Origin: Lachnospiraceae bacterium UBA1201
Lineage (GTDB): Bacteria > Bacillota > Clostridia > Lachnospirales > Lachnospiraceae
Direction: 5' to 3'
Assembly (NCBI GenBank): GCA_002309675.1
Contig: DBXX01000091.1
Span: 1-16,265, forward strand
DNA: 16,265 bases
A program made the translations under genes and the position numbers. How positions within the stretch are numbered: position 1 is the first letter of the stretch; the number at the start of each line of letters is the position of its first letter. Below, one piece after another: positions 6,408 to 14,080 of the stretch. Under the pieces are notes generated by a model that was not told the DNA's origin, searched no databases, and saw only the letters and a program-made list of their open reading frames with translations.

Positions 6408-6810
6408 TGCGAACAACTCTTCCTATGCCGCTGTTCTGTTCGCATTTTCCTCCTCTCCGCGGGCGATCTCGAGTTCGCGATGCGAACATATCTTTCTCGG
6501 CAGCTCTTTTGTTCGCATTTTTTTCTTCCCAGCGGGCAATCTCCGGCGAGCGATGCGAACAATTCTTCCTCTGTAACTCTTCTGTTCGCATTTTCCACCT
6601 TTCCGCAGGCATTTTTCTGGCGCGCGATGCGAACAAATCTTCTTCTGCGGCGCTTCTGTTCGCTTTTCTCGCCTTCCCGCAAGCATTTCTTGGCGCGCAG
6701 TGCGAACAAATTTTCGTCTACGACACTTCTGTTCGCTTTTCCCACCTCTCCGCGGGCCTTTCCCAACACGAAAGGCGAACAAAACTGCCTGTATGGCACT
6801 TTTGTTCGCC
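6408..6810. repeat. Six-copy 73-bp tandem array of hairpin units
   Basis: Units begin at 6408, 6481, 6554, 6628, 6701 and 6774 (steps of 73, 73, 74, 73 and 73). Each has TGCGAACA, exactly 21 nt, then TGTTCGCA, giving a 37-nt hairpin, then about 36 nt of moderately conserved C/T-rich and GC-rich sequence (CCGCGGGC and GGCGCGCGA blocks). The last unit has GGCGAACA paired with TGTTCGCC, so both arms changed together; units 4 and 5 end in TGTTCGCT, losing only the outermost pair. A decayed half-unit may lie at about 6381-6407. The array fills the gap between the exporter operon and the nuclease gene. On the plus strand units 1-5 have T's after the hairpin; on the minus strand only the sixth does. 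Confidence 0.9.
6771..6810 (-). terminator. Probable terminator of the ABC exporter operon (array unit 6)
   Basis: The sixth array unit forms the best hairpin: an 11-bp stem GGCGAACAAAA/TTTTGTTCGCC, a C-C mismatch, then TGCC/GGCA around a 5-nt loop. On the minus strand it starts 21 bp after the exporter stop and is followed by TTTCG, a short U-run. Its better pairing than the other units suggests that it is kept as a terminator. Confidence 0.5.
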
Positions 6811-6831
6811 TCTCTGAAACTATTTGTGTAA

Positions 6832-8673
6832 TTATGTCTCCAAACCTGCGAACTGCGACTGGTAGAGTTCCGCATAGCGGCCGCCGAGTTCGAGCAGTTC
6901 ATCGTGGGTTCCGGTCTCGACCACGCGTCCCTGGTCCATAACGACGATCTTATCGGCGTCCATGATGGTGGACAGGCGGTGGGCAATGATCACGCTCGTA
7001 CGGTTTTTCATGAGCTGCGCCATTGCATCCTGTATCTTCTTCTCGGTGCGGGTATCGACCGAGCTGGTCGCCTCATCCAGGATCAGGATGGACGGATCGG
7101 AAAGTACGGCGCGGGCGATCGTAAGCAACTGCTTCTGGCCTGCCGACAGGTTCGCTCCTGCCAGTTTCAGGTAGGTATCGTAGCCCTCGGGCTGGCGGGA
7201 TATAAAAGACTCGCAGTTCGAGATCCGCGCCGCCTCTATCATTTGCTCGTCGGAAGCTTCCTGATTGCTGTATTTGATGTTTCCCGCGATGGTATCCGAA
7301 AACAGGACCGTATCCTGCAAAACGATCGCGGTATGGTCACGCAGGTCATCCCGCTTGTAATCGAAGATATCGACGCCGTCGATCTTGATCGAGCCGGAAT
7401 CCGGTTTGTAGAAGCGCATCAGCAGGTTGACGATGGTCGTCTTACCGCTGCCGGTCGCGCCGACGAGAGCGACCTTCTGGCCCGGACGGACTTCCATGTT
7501 GAAATCCTTCAGGACCTGCTTGCCGGGCACATACGAGAAGTCGATATGCTCGAACGTGATATTGCCCTCGACCTTCGTCATCGGGATCTCGCCTTCGTTA
7601 TTCTCGTCCGGAAGATCCATGATCTCAAAGACACGCTCCGCTCCGGCCAGCGCCGTCTGCACATTGCCGTAAAGCTGTGCGATCTCATTGATCGGACGAG
7701 AGAACTGCTTCGCGTACAGGATGAACGCCGAGATCGTACCGACGGTGATCAGGCCGTGGTAGGCGAAGAAACCGCCGAACGCCGAAACGATGACAAATCC
7801 GATGTTGGAGATACAGTTCATGATGGGGCCCATGGAACCGCCCAGGATCTCGGCGCGGATACTCACACTGCACAGTTCGTCCGACAGATCGTTGAACTCG
7901 CGGATGACATCTTCTTTCTTGTTGTATGCTACGATGGAACGGTATCCGGTGATCATCTCCTCCGAATGACCGTTGAGTTTACCTTGCACGATCGAGCGGT
8001 GCTTATAGGTACGCCGCATGACCGTCGACAAAAACTTCGTCACAATCACTGTGATCAGGACCGTGAAGAAGGTGATCAAAGTCAGCTGCCAGCAATACCA
8101 GAACATGATGGCGACTGTACCGATGATCGTCATAACGCCGGAAAACAGCGAACCGATGCTCTGCGAGATCGTCTGGGAGATATTCTCGACATCGTTCGTC
8201 ATGCGGCTCATGATATCGCCGCCCGAGTGCGTGTCGAGGTACGCGATCGACAAATGGTCGATCTTTTCAAACAGATCGTGACGCATTTTCCGCACGATCC
8301 GCTGAGACAGGCGCGCGGATAAAAGCGACTGACCCAACATGAAGGCAGTATTCACGGCATAGATGCCGAGCATGGCGAGCAGCAAAACGGGAAGGACACC
8401 GAACTCTTTATTGAAGATCGAGTCGATCGCGCTTCCCTGCATGCTCGGTCCGGCAAGTGTCGACAGGGAAACGACCACGACGCAAATGAACAGCATGAGC
8501 AGTATGGTCTTCTCTGTCCGGAAATATACCAGGAGACGGCGCAGGATGTTCTTCATGTTCTTCGGCTTCTCGACTTCACGCATCATGCCGCGCGGGCCGC
8601 CGCCGGGCCGTCCGCCGAAGCGCACCATCTGTTGCTGCTGCGCCTGTGTGGGGACTTTATTCGGTTCACTCAT
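6832..8673 (-). CDS. ABC exporter half-transporter, catalytic partner
   Basis: This 613-residue protein joins a six-helix membrane domain (about 55-345) to a nucleotide-binding domain (about 370-605). The latter shows Walker A GATGSGKT (405-412), Q-loop Q453, signature LSAGQ (509-513), Walker B ILILDE with catalytic E534, and switch H565. Its Walker motifs are fully active while its signature is changed from LSGGQ. The N-terminus (1-45) is Gln- and Gly/Arg-rich and probably cytoplasmic. The start overlaps the upstream gene by 8 bp (ATGAGTGA) behind AAGGGGGTG, so translation is coupled. It pairs with the product of 8666-10438 as a heterodimeric multidrug or peptide exporter of the BmrCD/LmrCD/TM287-288 class; the substrate cannot be read from sequence. 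Confidence 0.93.
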   Translation of the reverse strand: MSEPNKVPTQAQQQQMVRFGGRPGGGPRGMMREVEKPKNMKNILRRLLVYFRTEKTILLMLFICVVVVSLSTLAGPSMQGSAIDSIFNKEFGVLPVLLLAMLGIYAVNTAFMLGQSLLSARLSQRIVRKMRHDLFEKIDHLSIAYLDTHSGGDIMSRMTNDVENISQTISQSIGSLFSGVMTIIGTVAIMFWYCWQLTLITFFTVLITVIVTKFLSTVMRRTYKHRSIVQGKLNGHSEEMITGYRSIVAYNKKEDVIREFNDLSDELCSVSIRAEILGGSMGPIMNCISNIGFVIVSAFGGFFAYHGLITVGTISAFILYAKQFSRPINEIAQLYGNVQTALAGAERVFEIMDLPDENNEGEIPMTKVEGNITFEHIDFSYVPGKQVLKDFNMEVRPGQKVALVGATGSGKTTIVNLLMRFYKPDSGSIKIDGVDIFDYKRDDLRDHTAIVLQDTVLFSDTIAGNIKYSNQEASDEQMIEAARISNCESFISRQPEGYDTYLKLAGANLSAGQKQLLTIARAVLSDPSILILDEATSSVDTRTEKKIQDAMAQLMKNRTSVIIAHRLSTIMDADKIVVMDQGRVVETGTHDELLELGGRYAELYQSQFAGLET

Positions 8674-10438
8674 TTGCCGTCACCCCCTTCTTATCGTCTT
8701 TTAACTGCGAACGGTAGATGTCCTGATACAGGTCGCAGCTCTTCATCAGTTGATCGTGCGTACCGATGGCCAGGATCTTACCGCGATCCAGGACCATGAT
8801 GCGGTCCGCGTTACGAACAGACGCGATCCTCTGGGCAATGATGATCTTCGTCATATTGCTGTATTCCGAGATCATGACACTGTCCTTAACGTTCAGCGCT
8901 TTATGCAGCGCCGCCTCGGTCTTCAGATCCAGCGCGCTGGTCGCGTCGTCGAAGATCAGGATCTCACCCTTACGGACCAGGGCGCGCGCGATGGAAATAC
9001 GCTGCTTCTGTCCTCCCGAAAGGGAATGACCGGACTCGGTCACGTGTGTATCGTAGCCGTCCTTCGAAGCGCGGATGAAATCATCCGCCTGCGCGACGCG
9101 GGCGGCCTCGTAGATCTCTTCGTCCGTAGCGTCCTCACGTCCCCAGCGAATATTTTCGCGGATAGAACGGGAATATAATTCTGCCTTCTGCATGACGGTA
9201 ACCACGCGCTCGCGCAGCTCATGCAGTTCGTAATCTTTGACGTTGATGCCGTCCACGTAGACATTACCCTCCGTCACGTCGTAGAAACGCGGGATCAGAT
9301 TAACGAAAGAAGTCTTACCGCTGCCGGTCGTTCCCAATATGGCAAATGTCTCGCCGGCGCGGATCTCCAGGTCAATATCCTCCAAAACCTTACGGTCCGG
9401 GGAGGACGGATAGGCAAAGGAAACCTTCTCAAAACGAATGGTTCCACGTGCTACGTTGCTGACCAGAGCTTTTGCGGCTTCGAAATCGCCGTCACTGATC
9501 AGGTCGGGACAGTCGAGCACCTCGTTTAAGCGCGCTACGGAAGCCCGAGCACGTGTGATGCTCTGGAATATATTGGCCACGAAGGTCACACTATGCAGGA
9601 TCATGGCCACATAGGTCAATGCAGCCATCAGATCGCCGATTTGAAGCTCTGCACCGTCTTTCACCTTAATCGCGCCGATGTAGAGAAGCAGGATCACGAC
9701 GAGGTTCAGGATGATGTTCATGTACGGCATCATGAAGGCGAGCAGGGTCTGCACGCGCAGGTTGATGTCGACGAGATCATCATTTGCCTTATCAAAACGG
9801 TTCAATTCATACTCTTCGCGAACGTACGCCTTAACCACACGGGCACCGGCAACGTCCTCCTGCATGACATGGTTCACCTGGTCGAGTTTCTTCTGAACGA
9901 CCGCGAACATCGGGGTCGCCTTCTTCAGGAAGAAGAACACGCCGATCATGACGAACGGCAGGGCGCCGATGGTCAGCAGAGCGAAATGCGTCGAAATCCG
10001 GTACAGCATGTAGATACCGCCGATAAACATGCACAGGCTTCGCACAGCCATGCGAAGCGTCAGCATGACCATCATCTCGACCTGGTTGACATCGTTGGAT
10101 AAGCGGGTGATCAGGGAGCCGGTAGAGATCCGGTCCGTTTGGGAAAAAGACAGATTCATGATCTTCGAAAACACAGCCTTACGCACATCGTTTCCGAAGC
10201 GGCGGGTAGCAAAGTTCGCGAAAACACCGCACAATGTACCGCAGAGACCGCCGAACAGAACCAGAAGGATCATACGGATACCGAGATCCAGGATCAGATC
10301 GACATCGCTCTTAAGTACGCCGTCGTTAACGATGGACGACATGATCTTCGGTTGGATCAGGTCCATCGCGATCTCTCCGAACATGAATACCGGCGCCAGC
10401 AAACACCAATACCAATACTTCTTCAGATACTTCAGCAT
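8666..10438 (-). CDS. ABC exporter half-transporter, degenerate-site partner
   Basis: This 590-residue protein has a six-helix membrane domain (about 10-300) and a nucleotide-binding domain (about 335-585). Walker A is GTTGSGKT (369-376), the Q-loop is Q417 and the signature is canonical LSGGQ (473-477). Walker B is ILIFDD, so D498 replaces the catalytic Glu, and the switch His is Gln (Q536). Between D-loop and switch there is an insertion (about 515-528). Its own Walker motifs therefore form the degenerate site with the partner's LSAGQ, and its LSGGQ completes the active site with the partner's Walker motifs. GAGGAG six bases upstream fixes the ATG. It is first in the operon and divergent from the LytTR regulator. 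Confidence 0.93.
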   Translation of the reverse strand: MLKYLKKYWYWCLLAPVFMFGEIAMDLIQPKIMSSIVNDGVLKSDVDLILDLGIRMILLVLFGGLCGTLCGVFANFATRRFGNDVRKAVFSKIMNLSFSQTDRISTGSLITRLSNDVNQVEMMVMLTLRMAVRSLCMFIGGIYMLYRISTHFALLTIGALPFVMIGVFFFLKKATPMFAVVQKKLDQVNHVMQEDVAGARVVKAYVREEYELNRFDKANDDLVDINLRVQTLLAFMMPYMNIILNLVVILLLYIGAIKVKDGAELQIGDLMAALTYVAMILHSVTFVANIFQSITRARASVARLNEVLDCPDLISDGDFEAAKALVSNVARGTIRFEKVSFAYPSSPDRKVLEDIDLEIRAGETFAILGTTGSGKTSFVNLIPRFYDVTEGNVYVDGINVKDYELHELRERVVTVMQKAELYSRSIRENIRWGREDATDEEIYEAARVAQADDFIRASKDGYDTHVTESGHSLSGGQKQRISIARALVRKGEILIFDDATSALDLKTEAALHKALNVKDSVMISEYSNMTKIIIAQRIASVRNADRIMVLDRGKILAIGTHDQLMKSCDLYQDIYRSQLKDDKKGVTANE

Positions 10439-10467
10439 AGTTATCTCCTCTCTTAAAAACAGATTCT

Positions 10468-10496
10468 ATTTTACTACATTGCCGGGAAAATATCCA
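10468..10496 (-). promoter_or_regulatory. Possible promoter of the ABC exporter operon
   Basis: On the minus strand TGGATA (10496-10491) and TAAAAT (10473-10468) are 17 bp apart, four and five of six matches to consensus. The -10 element lies about 30 bp before the start codon. A TATAAA further upstream lacks a good -35. Confidence 0.45.
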
Positions 10497-10603
10497 CTCG
10501 ATTTTATACCGATTTCTCCCTGTATCTTGCTCGTTTTCGTACTACGTTCACAAATATATTCTACGCAAATGGGCGATTTCGGTGAAAATTCCTGAATTTG
10601 CAC

Positions 10604-10631
10604 TTGAGTTTTGCCCTATTTATGCTATAAT
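10604..10631 (+). promoter_or_regulatory. Promoter of the LytTR regulator gene
   Basis: Extended -10 TGCTATAAT (hexamer at 10626-10631), with TTGAGT 16 bp upstream (10604-10609). The leader is about 63 nt. The octamer CGTTCACA occurs both upstream (10545-10552) and in the leader (10673-10680) and could be a regulator site. Confidence 0.75.
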
Positions 10632-10700
10632 TAAAAAGGAAGGTTAGCTCATGTGATCGGTCATTCTGTGTTCGTTCACATTATTGGGAGGTATGTATTT

Positions 10701-11444
10701 ATGAAGATTGCGATCTGCGACGACAGTAAGGTCGACATCAAAGCACTCTATACGATGCTTCACGACTGGTTTTCGTCTCACGACTCGGATGTACACGTTG
10801 AGGTTTACGACAGCGGGCAGAAACTACTTCTGTCCTATGAGCAACAGAAATTGAAAAATCGTCCGGATTGGGACATCGTCTTTCTGGACATTTATATGGC
10901 CGACATGAACGGCATCGACACGGCACGCAAACTGCGCGAGAAGGCCCCGAATACCATGATCATATTCGTGACCTCGAGTGAGGAACATGCCATCGAAAGT
11001 TATGACCTGATGGCGGAAGGCTATCTGGTGAAGCCCGTAGCCCGGCCGCGTCTCTACCAACTGTTGGAGCGTCTGGAAGGCCGCATGGATCTCCAGTATG
11101 CCACCCTGAATGTCACCTCGGACCGCATTCCGGTGTCACTTCCGATCGCGAAGATCCGCTACATCGAGGTCTTCAACTGGATGTGCATGGTGCACACCGT
11201 CGGTAAAGACTTCCAGGTCAATGTACCCCTGAAAGACATTGAGGAGCAGCTCTCCCAGCACCCGAATTTCATCAAGTGCAACCGTTGCTACCTGGTAAAC
11301 CTCGATTACGCGAAGAGCGTCGACGATAACGCCATCGTCATGGATCAGGGCGAAGAGATCAGCATCAGCGTCCGCAACAAACAGAAAACGAAGCAAGCTT
11401 ACATCAACTACTACGCGCAGCAAAAAGGCGCGGATGGCAAATAA
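10701..11444 (+). CDS. LytTR-family response regulator (AgrA/ComE type)
   Basis: The receiver domain (about 1-120) has the acidic pair D7/D8, phosphoacceptor D63 in FLDIYM, T91 in FVTSSE and K111 in VKP. The C-terminal LytTR DNA-binding domain (about 140-243) has RYIEVFNWMCMVHT, the LKDIEEQL helix, FIKCNRCYLVNL and a basic end. The family binds paired 9-bp direct repeats and often controls export or peptide genes. The start is at 10701, behind GGGAGG nine bases upstream; the longer reading from an ATG-less upstream frame has no ribosome site. No histidine kinase gene lies next to it, so it is an orphan here. It is divergent from the ABC exporter operon, which is a plausible target. The stop codon overlaps the terminator stem. 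Confidence 0.92.
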   Translation: MKIAICDDSKVDIKALYTMLHDWFSSHDSDVHVEVYDSGQKLLLSYEQQKLKNRPDWDIVFLDIYMADMNGIDTARKLREKAPNTMIIFVTSSEEHAIESYDLMAEGYLVKPVARPRLYQLLERLEGRMDLQYATLNVTSDRIPVSLPIAKIRYIEVFNWMCMVHTVGKDFQVNVPLKDIEEQLSQHPNFIKCNRCYLVNLDYAKSVDDNAIVMDQGEEISISVRNKQKTKQAYINYYAQQKGADGK

Positions 11445-11480
11445 AAAACAGGCAGAGGGACTAACCTCTGCCTGTTTTTT
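11443..11480. terminator. Bidirectional terminator between convergent genes
   Basis: Stem ACAGGCAGAGG/CCTCTGCCTGT (11448-11458 with 11465-11475), loop GACTAA, flanked by A-run 11443-11447 and T-run 11476-11480. It serves the LytTR gene on the plus strand and the TIR gene on the minus strand. Confidence 0.95.
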
Positions 11481-11495
11481 CAATTGAATATAGAT

Positions 11496-12005
11496 CTATA
11501 GACCCAATTTTGAATAAACAGCATTTATCCAGTAATAATGCTTATCCTTTTTTTCAGCCTTTCTTATGAATTCAATGTGCTTCTTCTCCCAGTTTTCCAA
11601 AGAGTATTGCAATATCTTGGAATTAAAGGAACAGGATACACACAGATACCCGCTCAACCATTTCGGCATACGCTCAGAATCTATCCCTCTTTTTCCATTC
11701 AAATTAACCACAATAATAGGTAGTCCTAAACGAATTGCATGCTCAACTTCCCATTTAACAAAACGGGTAAGATACTTCGTTTTTTCTCCTAGGAGCAATA
11801 CAAAAATTTTGGAATTTGCCATTCTGATAGCAAGTTGTTTTTTAATGCTTTCTGTTTGGCTCGAATCCCTTGCCGTATTTAGATCATGAGCATCATAAAA
11901 ATGAAATTCTGTGTTATCTGACTGCTTCCATGCCTTCATCAAACTATAATACCTCATGTCGTTATCACCATCAAACGCAATGTATGTTTTATTTCTATAT
12001 GCCAT
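11496..12005 (-). CDS. thsB: ThsB-like TIR-domain protein (Thoeris sensor/enzyme)
   Basis: The 169-residue protein matches the Thoeris ThsB family (TIR-like, formerly DUF1863). It has TYIAFDGDNDMRYY at the first strand, FHFYDAH, the DSSQTESIKKQL segment, the SKIFVLLLGEKTK strand-loop, FVKWEVEHA and LPIIVVNLNG. In the family a Glu at the start of the helix after the third strand is catalytic; E86 in KWEVE is the candidate. ThsB proteins detect phage and make a nucleotide signal from NAD+ (a cyclic ADP-ribose isomer or histidine-ADP-ribose) that activates the partner effector. It lies 57 bp downstream of the macro-domain gene on the same strand, and its GAGGAG site is 11 bases before the ATG. 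AT-rich composition suggests acquisition. Family assignment is firm; the exact product made is inferred. Confidence 0.88.
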   Translation of the reverse strand: MAYRNKTYIAFDGDNDMRYYSLMKAWKQSDNTEFHFYDAHDLNTARDSSQTESIKKQLAIRMANSKIFVLLLGEKTKYLTRFVKWEVEHAIRLGLPIIVVNLNGKRGIDSERMPKWLSGYLCVSCSFNSKILQYSLENWEKKHIEFIRKAEKKDKHYYWINAVYSKLGL

Positions 12006-12062
12006 AGTTAATCTTTCTCCTCTATCAGTTGAACTTTTTGAATTATTGTCAAACTGCTTTTC

Positions 12063-13172
12063 TTATTTGATTTCTTTGACTGAAACGTCAGGTTCGGCTT
12101 CCGGCAGTACAACGATCGATATCTCTCCGTTTATTTTCTCGTAATTATTCATCAAGGTACTAACTATCAAATCAAATGATTCTTGGTAGGATAATCCTGC
12201 ACGAGAACGACCAGTACCAAGCAACGGCAAATACATGTGATAACCTTGACCATAATGATTATAATAATCGAGCAACTCAACTATAGAATTTTCTATGTCT
12301 TTCTTCGTTGAACTAGATACACCATCATCACTAAAATGTGATATTGCAAGTAAATAAAAAGTCTTCCCGCAATGCAGCACTGATGCAATGGTCCCAATAG
12401 GATAGATTTCACGCTCGGTTTCATCTAAAGGTAATTTATCAGCTGCCGTCCCGATGATACTTTTTTTTATCATCTTATCCAAGACTTCCGGACTACAATC
12501 ACATTTATACATCCTAGAAAGCCACTTCCCATGAAGTGTCTTTTCAGAAACCAGAGGGTGGCAAGAACTATCTGTTTGCTTAGTAATTCTCGTCTCAAAT
12601 GCATCATCCACCGGGATAACTATGATTACGGGTTCTTTCACTCGATTACCAAAACCGAACTTAAAGATGTCTCCGATAACTAAATCCAGAGCGTTAGTTC
12701 CTCTTTTCCATATCAATTGAGCTTCGGGCTCATTTACGGTGTTTTCCGTTTTAATCGCCAAAATAAACGCTTCAGACAAAAACTCTTTTCGATTCTCAAT
12801 TGTAATTATCTCTTTCTGCTTCGAAATAAGATTATCTGCACTCGAAATTTGATCCTTCAACATTAGTACGCTCTGGTCTATGCGAGTATCGTCGATCATT
12901 TCTTCATAAAACCCATCCATGATTTCGACAATTAGCTTTTTACAATCAGTTCTTTGAACAATCCCCTGAAGGGCGGACGGAACACTGGTTTTGTTTCTCA
13001 ACAAATCGCTTACCCTTGATTTTGAAAAGTTCAGGTTTTCTCCATTTCTCCCTTTGAGTCTAAAGGCCTCTGTTATGCTGTCAAGTAACGAGTTAAAGAA
13101 ATATTCATCAGATACAGCAGGATTTTTGCATGAAGTTTTTAGAATCCTGAAAAACGAACCAAGCGTATACAT
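12063..13172 (-). CDS. Macro-domain protein, Thoeris ThsA-like signal receptor with novel N-terminus
   Basis: Residues about 180-355 resemble the ThsA macro domain, which binds the ADP-ribose-type signal made by ThsB. The features are IIVIPVDDAFETRI, LHGKW, YPIGTIA (257-263), the YLLAISHF strand, the SQG-like GQG (308-310) and PLLGTGRSR (316-324). The N-terminal 170 residues are helical and charged: a putative helix-turn-helix or adaptor stretch (FSKSRVSDLLRNKTSVPSAL, about 49-68), then FLSEAFILAI (131-140). They contain no membrane segment, unlike type II ThsA, which has two. The start at 13172 is chosen because GGAGGTG lies six bases upstream; an in-frame ATG at 13220 has no such site. It is first in an operon with the TIR gene. 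It probably acts as the effector, but by an unknown mechanism. Confidence 0.78.
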   Translation of the reverse strand: MYTLGSFFRILKTSCKNPAVSDEYFFNSLLDSITEAFRLKGRNGENLNFSKSRVSDLLRNKTSVPSALQGIVQRTDCKKLIVEIMDGFYEEMIDDTRIDQSVLMLKDQISSADNLISKQKEIITIENRKEFLSEAFILAIKTENTVNEPEAQLIWKRGTNALDLVIGDIFKFGFGNRVKEPVIIVIPVDDAFETRITKQTDSSCHPLVSEKTLHGKWLSRMYKCDCSPEVLDKMIKKSIIGTAADKLPLDETEREIYPIGTIASVLHCGKTFYLLAISHFSDDGVSSSTKKDIENSIVELLDYYNHYGQGYHMYLPLLGTGRSRAGLSYQESFDLIVSTLMNNYEKINGEISIVVLPEAEPDVSVKEIK

Positions 13173-13210
13173 CTCAATCACCTCCAATATGCTATTCTCA
13201 TGAACTATTG

Positions 13211-13239
13211 TTGAGTACATTTACAGTACTTTTTATGAA
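13211..13239 (+). promoter_or_regulatory. Possible promoter/operator of the DUF4417-AHH-DUF4274 cassette
   Basis: TTGAGT (13211-13216), 17 bp, TATGAA (13234-13239), both four of six matches. An inverted repeat AGTAC-N7-GTACT (13214-13230) overlaps the -35 and spacer and could be an operator. A small hairpin TGACG-A6-CGTCA lies at 13283-13298. On the minus strand TTGACG and TATCAT 15 bp apart are a weak candidate for the macro-domain gene. Confidence 0.4.
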
Positions 13240-13325
13240 CCTTTCAGGAACGATTATCCTCCTACGCAGAAGTATGATACCTATGACGAAAAAACGTCAA
13301 ATATATCCGATAGGAGGTATCAACC

Positions 13326-14078
13326 TTGAATAAAAGAAAAAATTATGGTAAACTTATACCAATTCGAAATGGAATTCACGATGTATGGAATGCGTTTATG
13401 GTTGAAGGCGCCGATTTCGGGACAAACACCAATGATATCCCTTATTGTCCTACGACTGCAACAGTAATTCCAAAGAAGATTATCGACTGGGACGAAGCTC
13501 GTAAGATGTATTCTGATGCCATCGCCCGTCACGATTATCACTTTCATTCAGATGCGTTTGTATGTTTCTTTATAGATGACAGGAAGTTTTCCAATGAACA
13601 GTCATCGAGTGAAAAGGGATATAATATATGGCGCGAATACCGTTTCGTTCTCAAAGTACTACGTCATTTCGCGGGAGCAATCACACCCGATTTCTCCCTT
13701 TGTCAGGACTTCCCGTATCCAATAAAGATATACAATGTTTATCGAATGAGAGCATATGGATATTGGCTTGGCAAAAATGGTATCCAAATTATCAACGGTG
13801 TCCGTTGGGGTACATCTGAAACATATAGCTATGCTTTTGATGGTCTGCCTCAAAACAGTATACTTTGTATTGGCACTTCCGGTGGAAGTCCCCGCAAACT
13901 GGTTGATCGAGATCGGTTCGCAGCCGGATTGCATGAATTAATAAAGCGCTTACATCCCCATACGCTTTTGGTTTATGGTTCTGCAAAATATGCTTGTTTC
14001 AAAGTTCTCCAACAAAGTGGTATTAATATAATAGAATTCCCGAGCCGTACTGCTCGCGTTTTTGAAGGGAGGCGCTGA
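13326..14078 (+). CDS. DUF4417 family protein
   Basis: The 250-residue product matches the uncharacterised DUF4417 pattern: FFIDDRKF at about 81-88, the core ITPDFSLCQDFPYPIKIYN (119-137), YRMRAYGYW, a Gly-Ile strand then VRW (159-161), YAFDGLP (169-175) with a strand after it, and a C-terminal PHTLLVYG. The family occurs widely in phages, plasmids and accessory regions, and no biochemical function is established. The start is TTG, the only start codon correctly placed (8 nt) after AGGAGG. It ends two bases before the AHH nuclease start and is therefore co-transcribed with it. Its role in the cassette is unknown. Confidence 0.8.
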   Translation: MNKRKNYGKLIPIRNGIHDVWNAFMVEGADFGTNTNDIPYCPTTATVIPKKIIDWDEARKMYSDAIARHDYHFHSDAFVCFFIDDRKFSNEQSSSEKGYNIWREYRFVLKVLRHFAGAITPDFSLCQDFPYPIKIYNVYRMRAYGYWLGKNGIQIINGVRWGTSETYSYAFDGLPQNSILCIGTSGGSPRKLVDRDRFAAGLHELIKRLHPHTLLVYGSAKYACFKVLQQSGINIIEFPSRTARVFEGRR

Positions 14079-14080
14079 GC

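Noticed and set aside
6408..6810. CRISPR array
   Set aside because: There is no short constant repeat separated by unrelated spacers; the whole 73-bp unit is related from copy to copy, and no cas gene is near.
6408..6810. Series of LexA (SOS) boxes, because the arms contain CGAAC and GTTCG
   Set aside because: The Gram-positive LexA site needs the half-sites 4 bp apart; here the CGAAC and GTTCG halves are 23 bp apart with 21-nt loops between the arms.
6274..6986. Open frames of about 100-187 codons in several frames on both strands across the 73-bp repeats
   Set aside because: They arise because the repeat has few stop codons. The 73-bp period is not a multiple of three, so no frame keeps a constant peptide, and none has a convincing ribosome site.
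6904..8322. 472-codon plus-strand open frame
   Set aside because: It is antisense to the ABC exporter gene, which has every expected motif; the reading is rich in Asp, Arg and His, as is typical of a shadow frame.
10653..10700. Longer N-terminus for the LytTR regulator
   Set aside because: The receiver domain begins at MKIAICDD (10701) with GGGAGG correctly placed; the extension has no family match or ribosome site.
13173..13220. Start of the macro-domain protein at 13220
   Set aside because: A strong GGAGGTG lies six bases before the ATG at 13172, and the upstream ATG has none.
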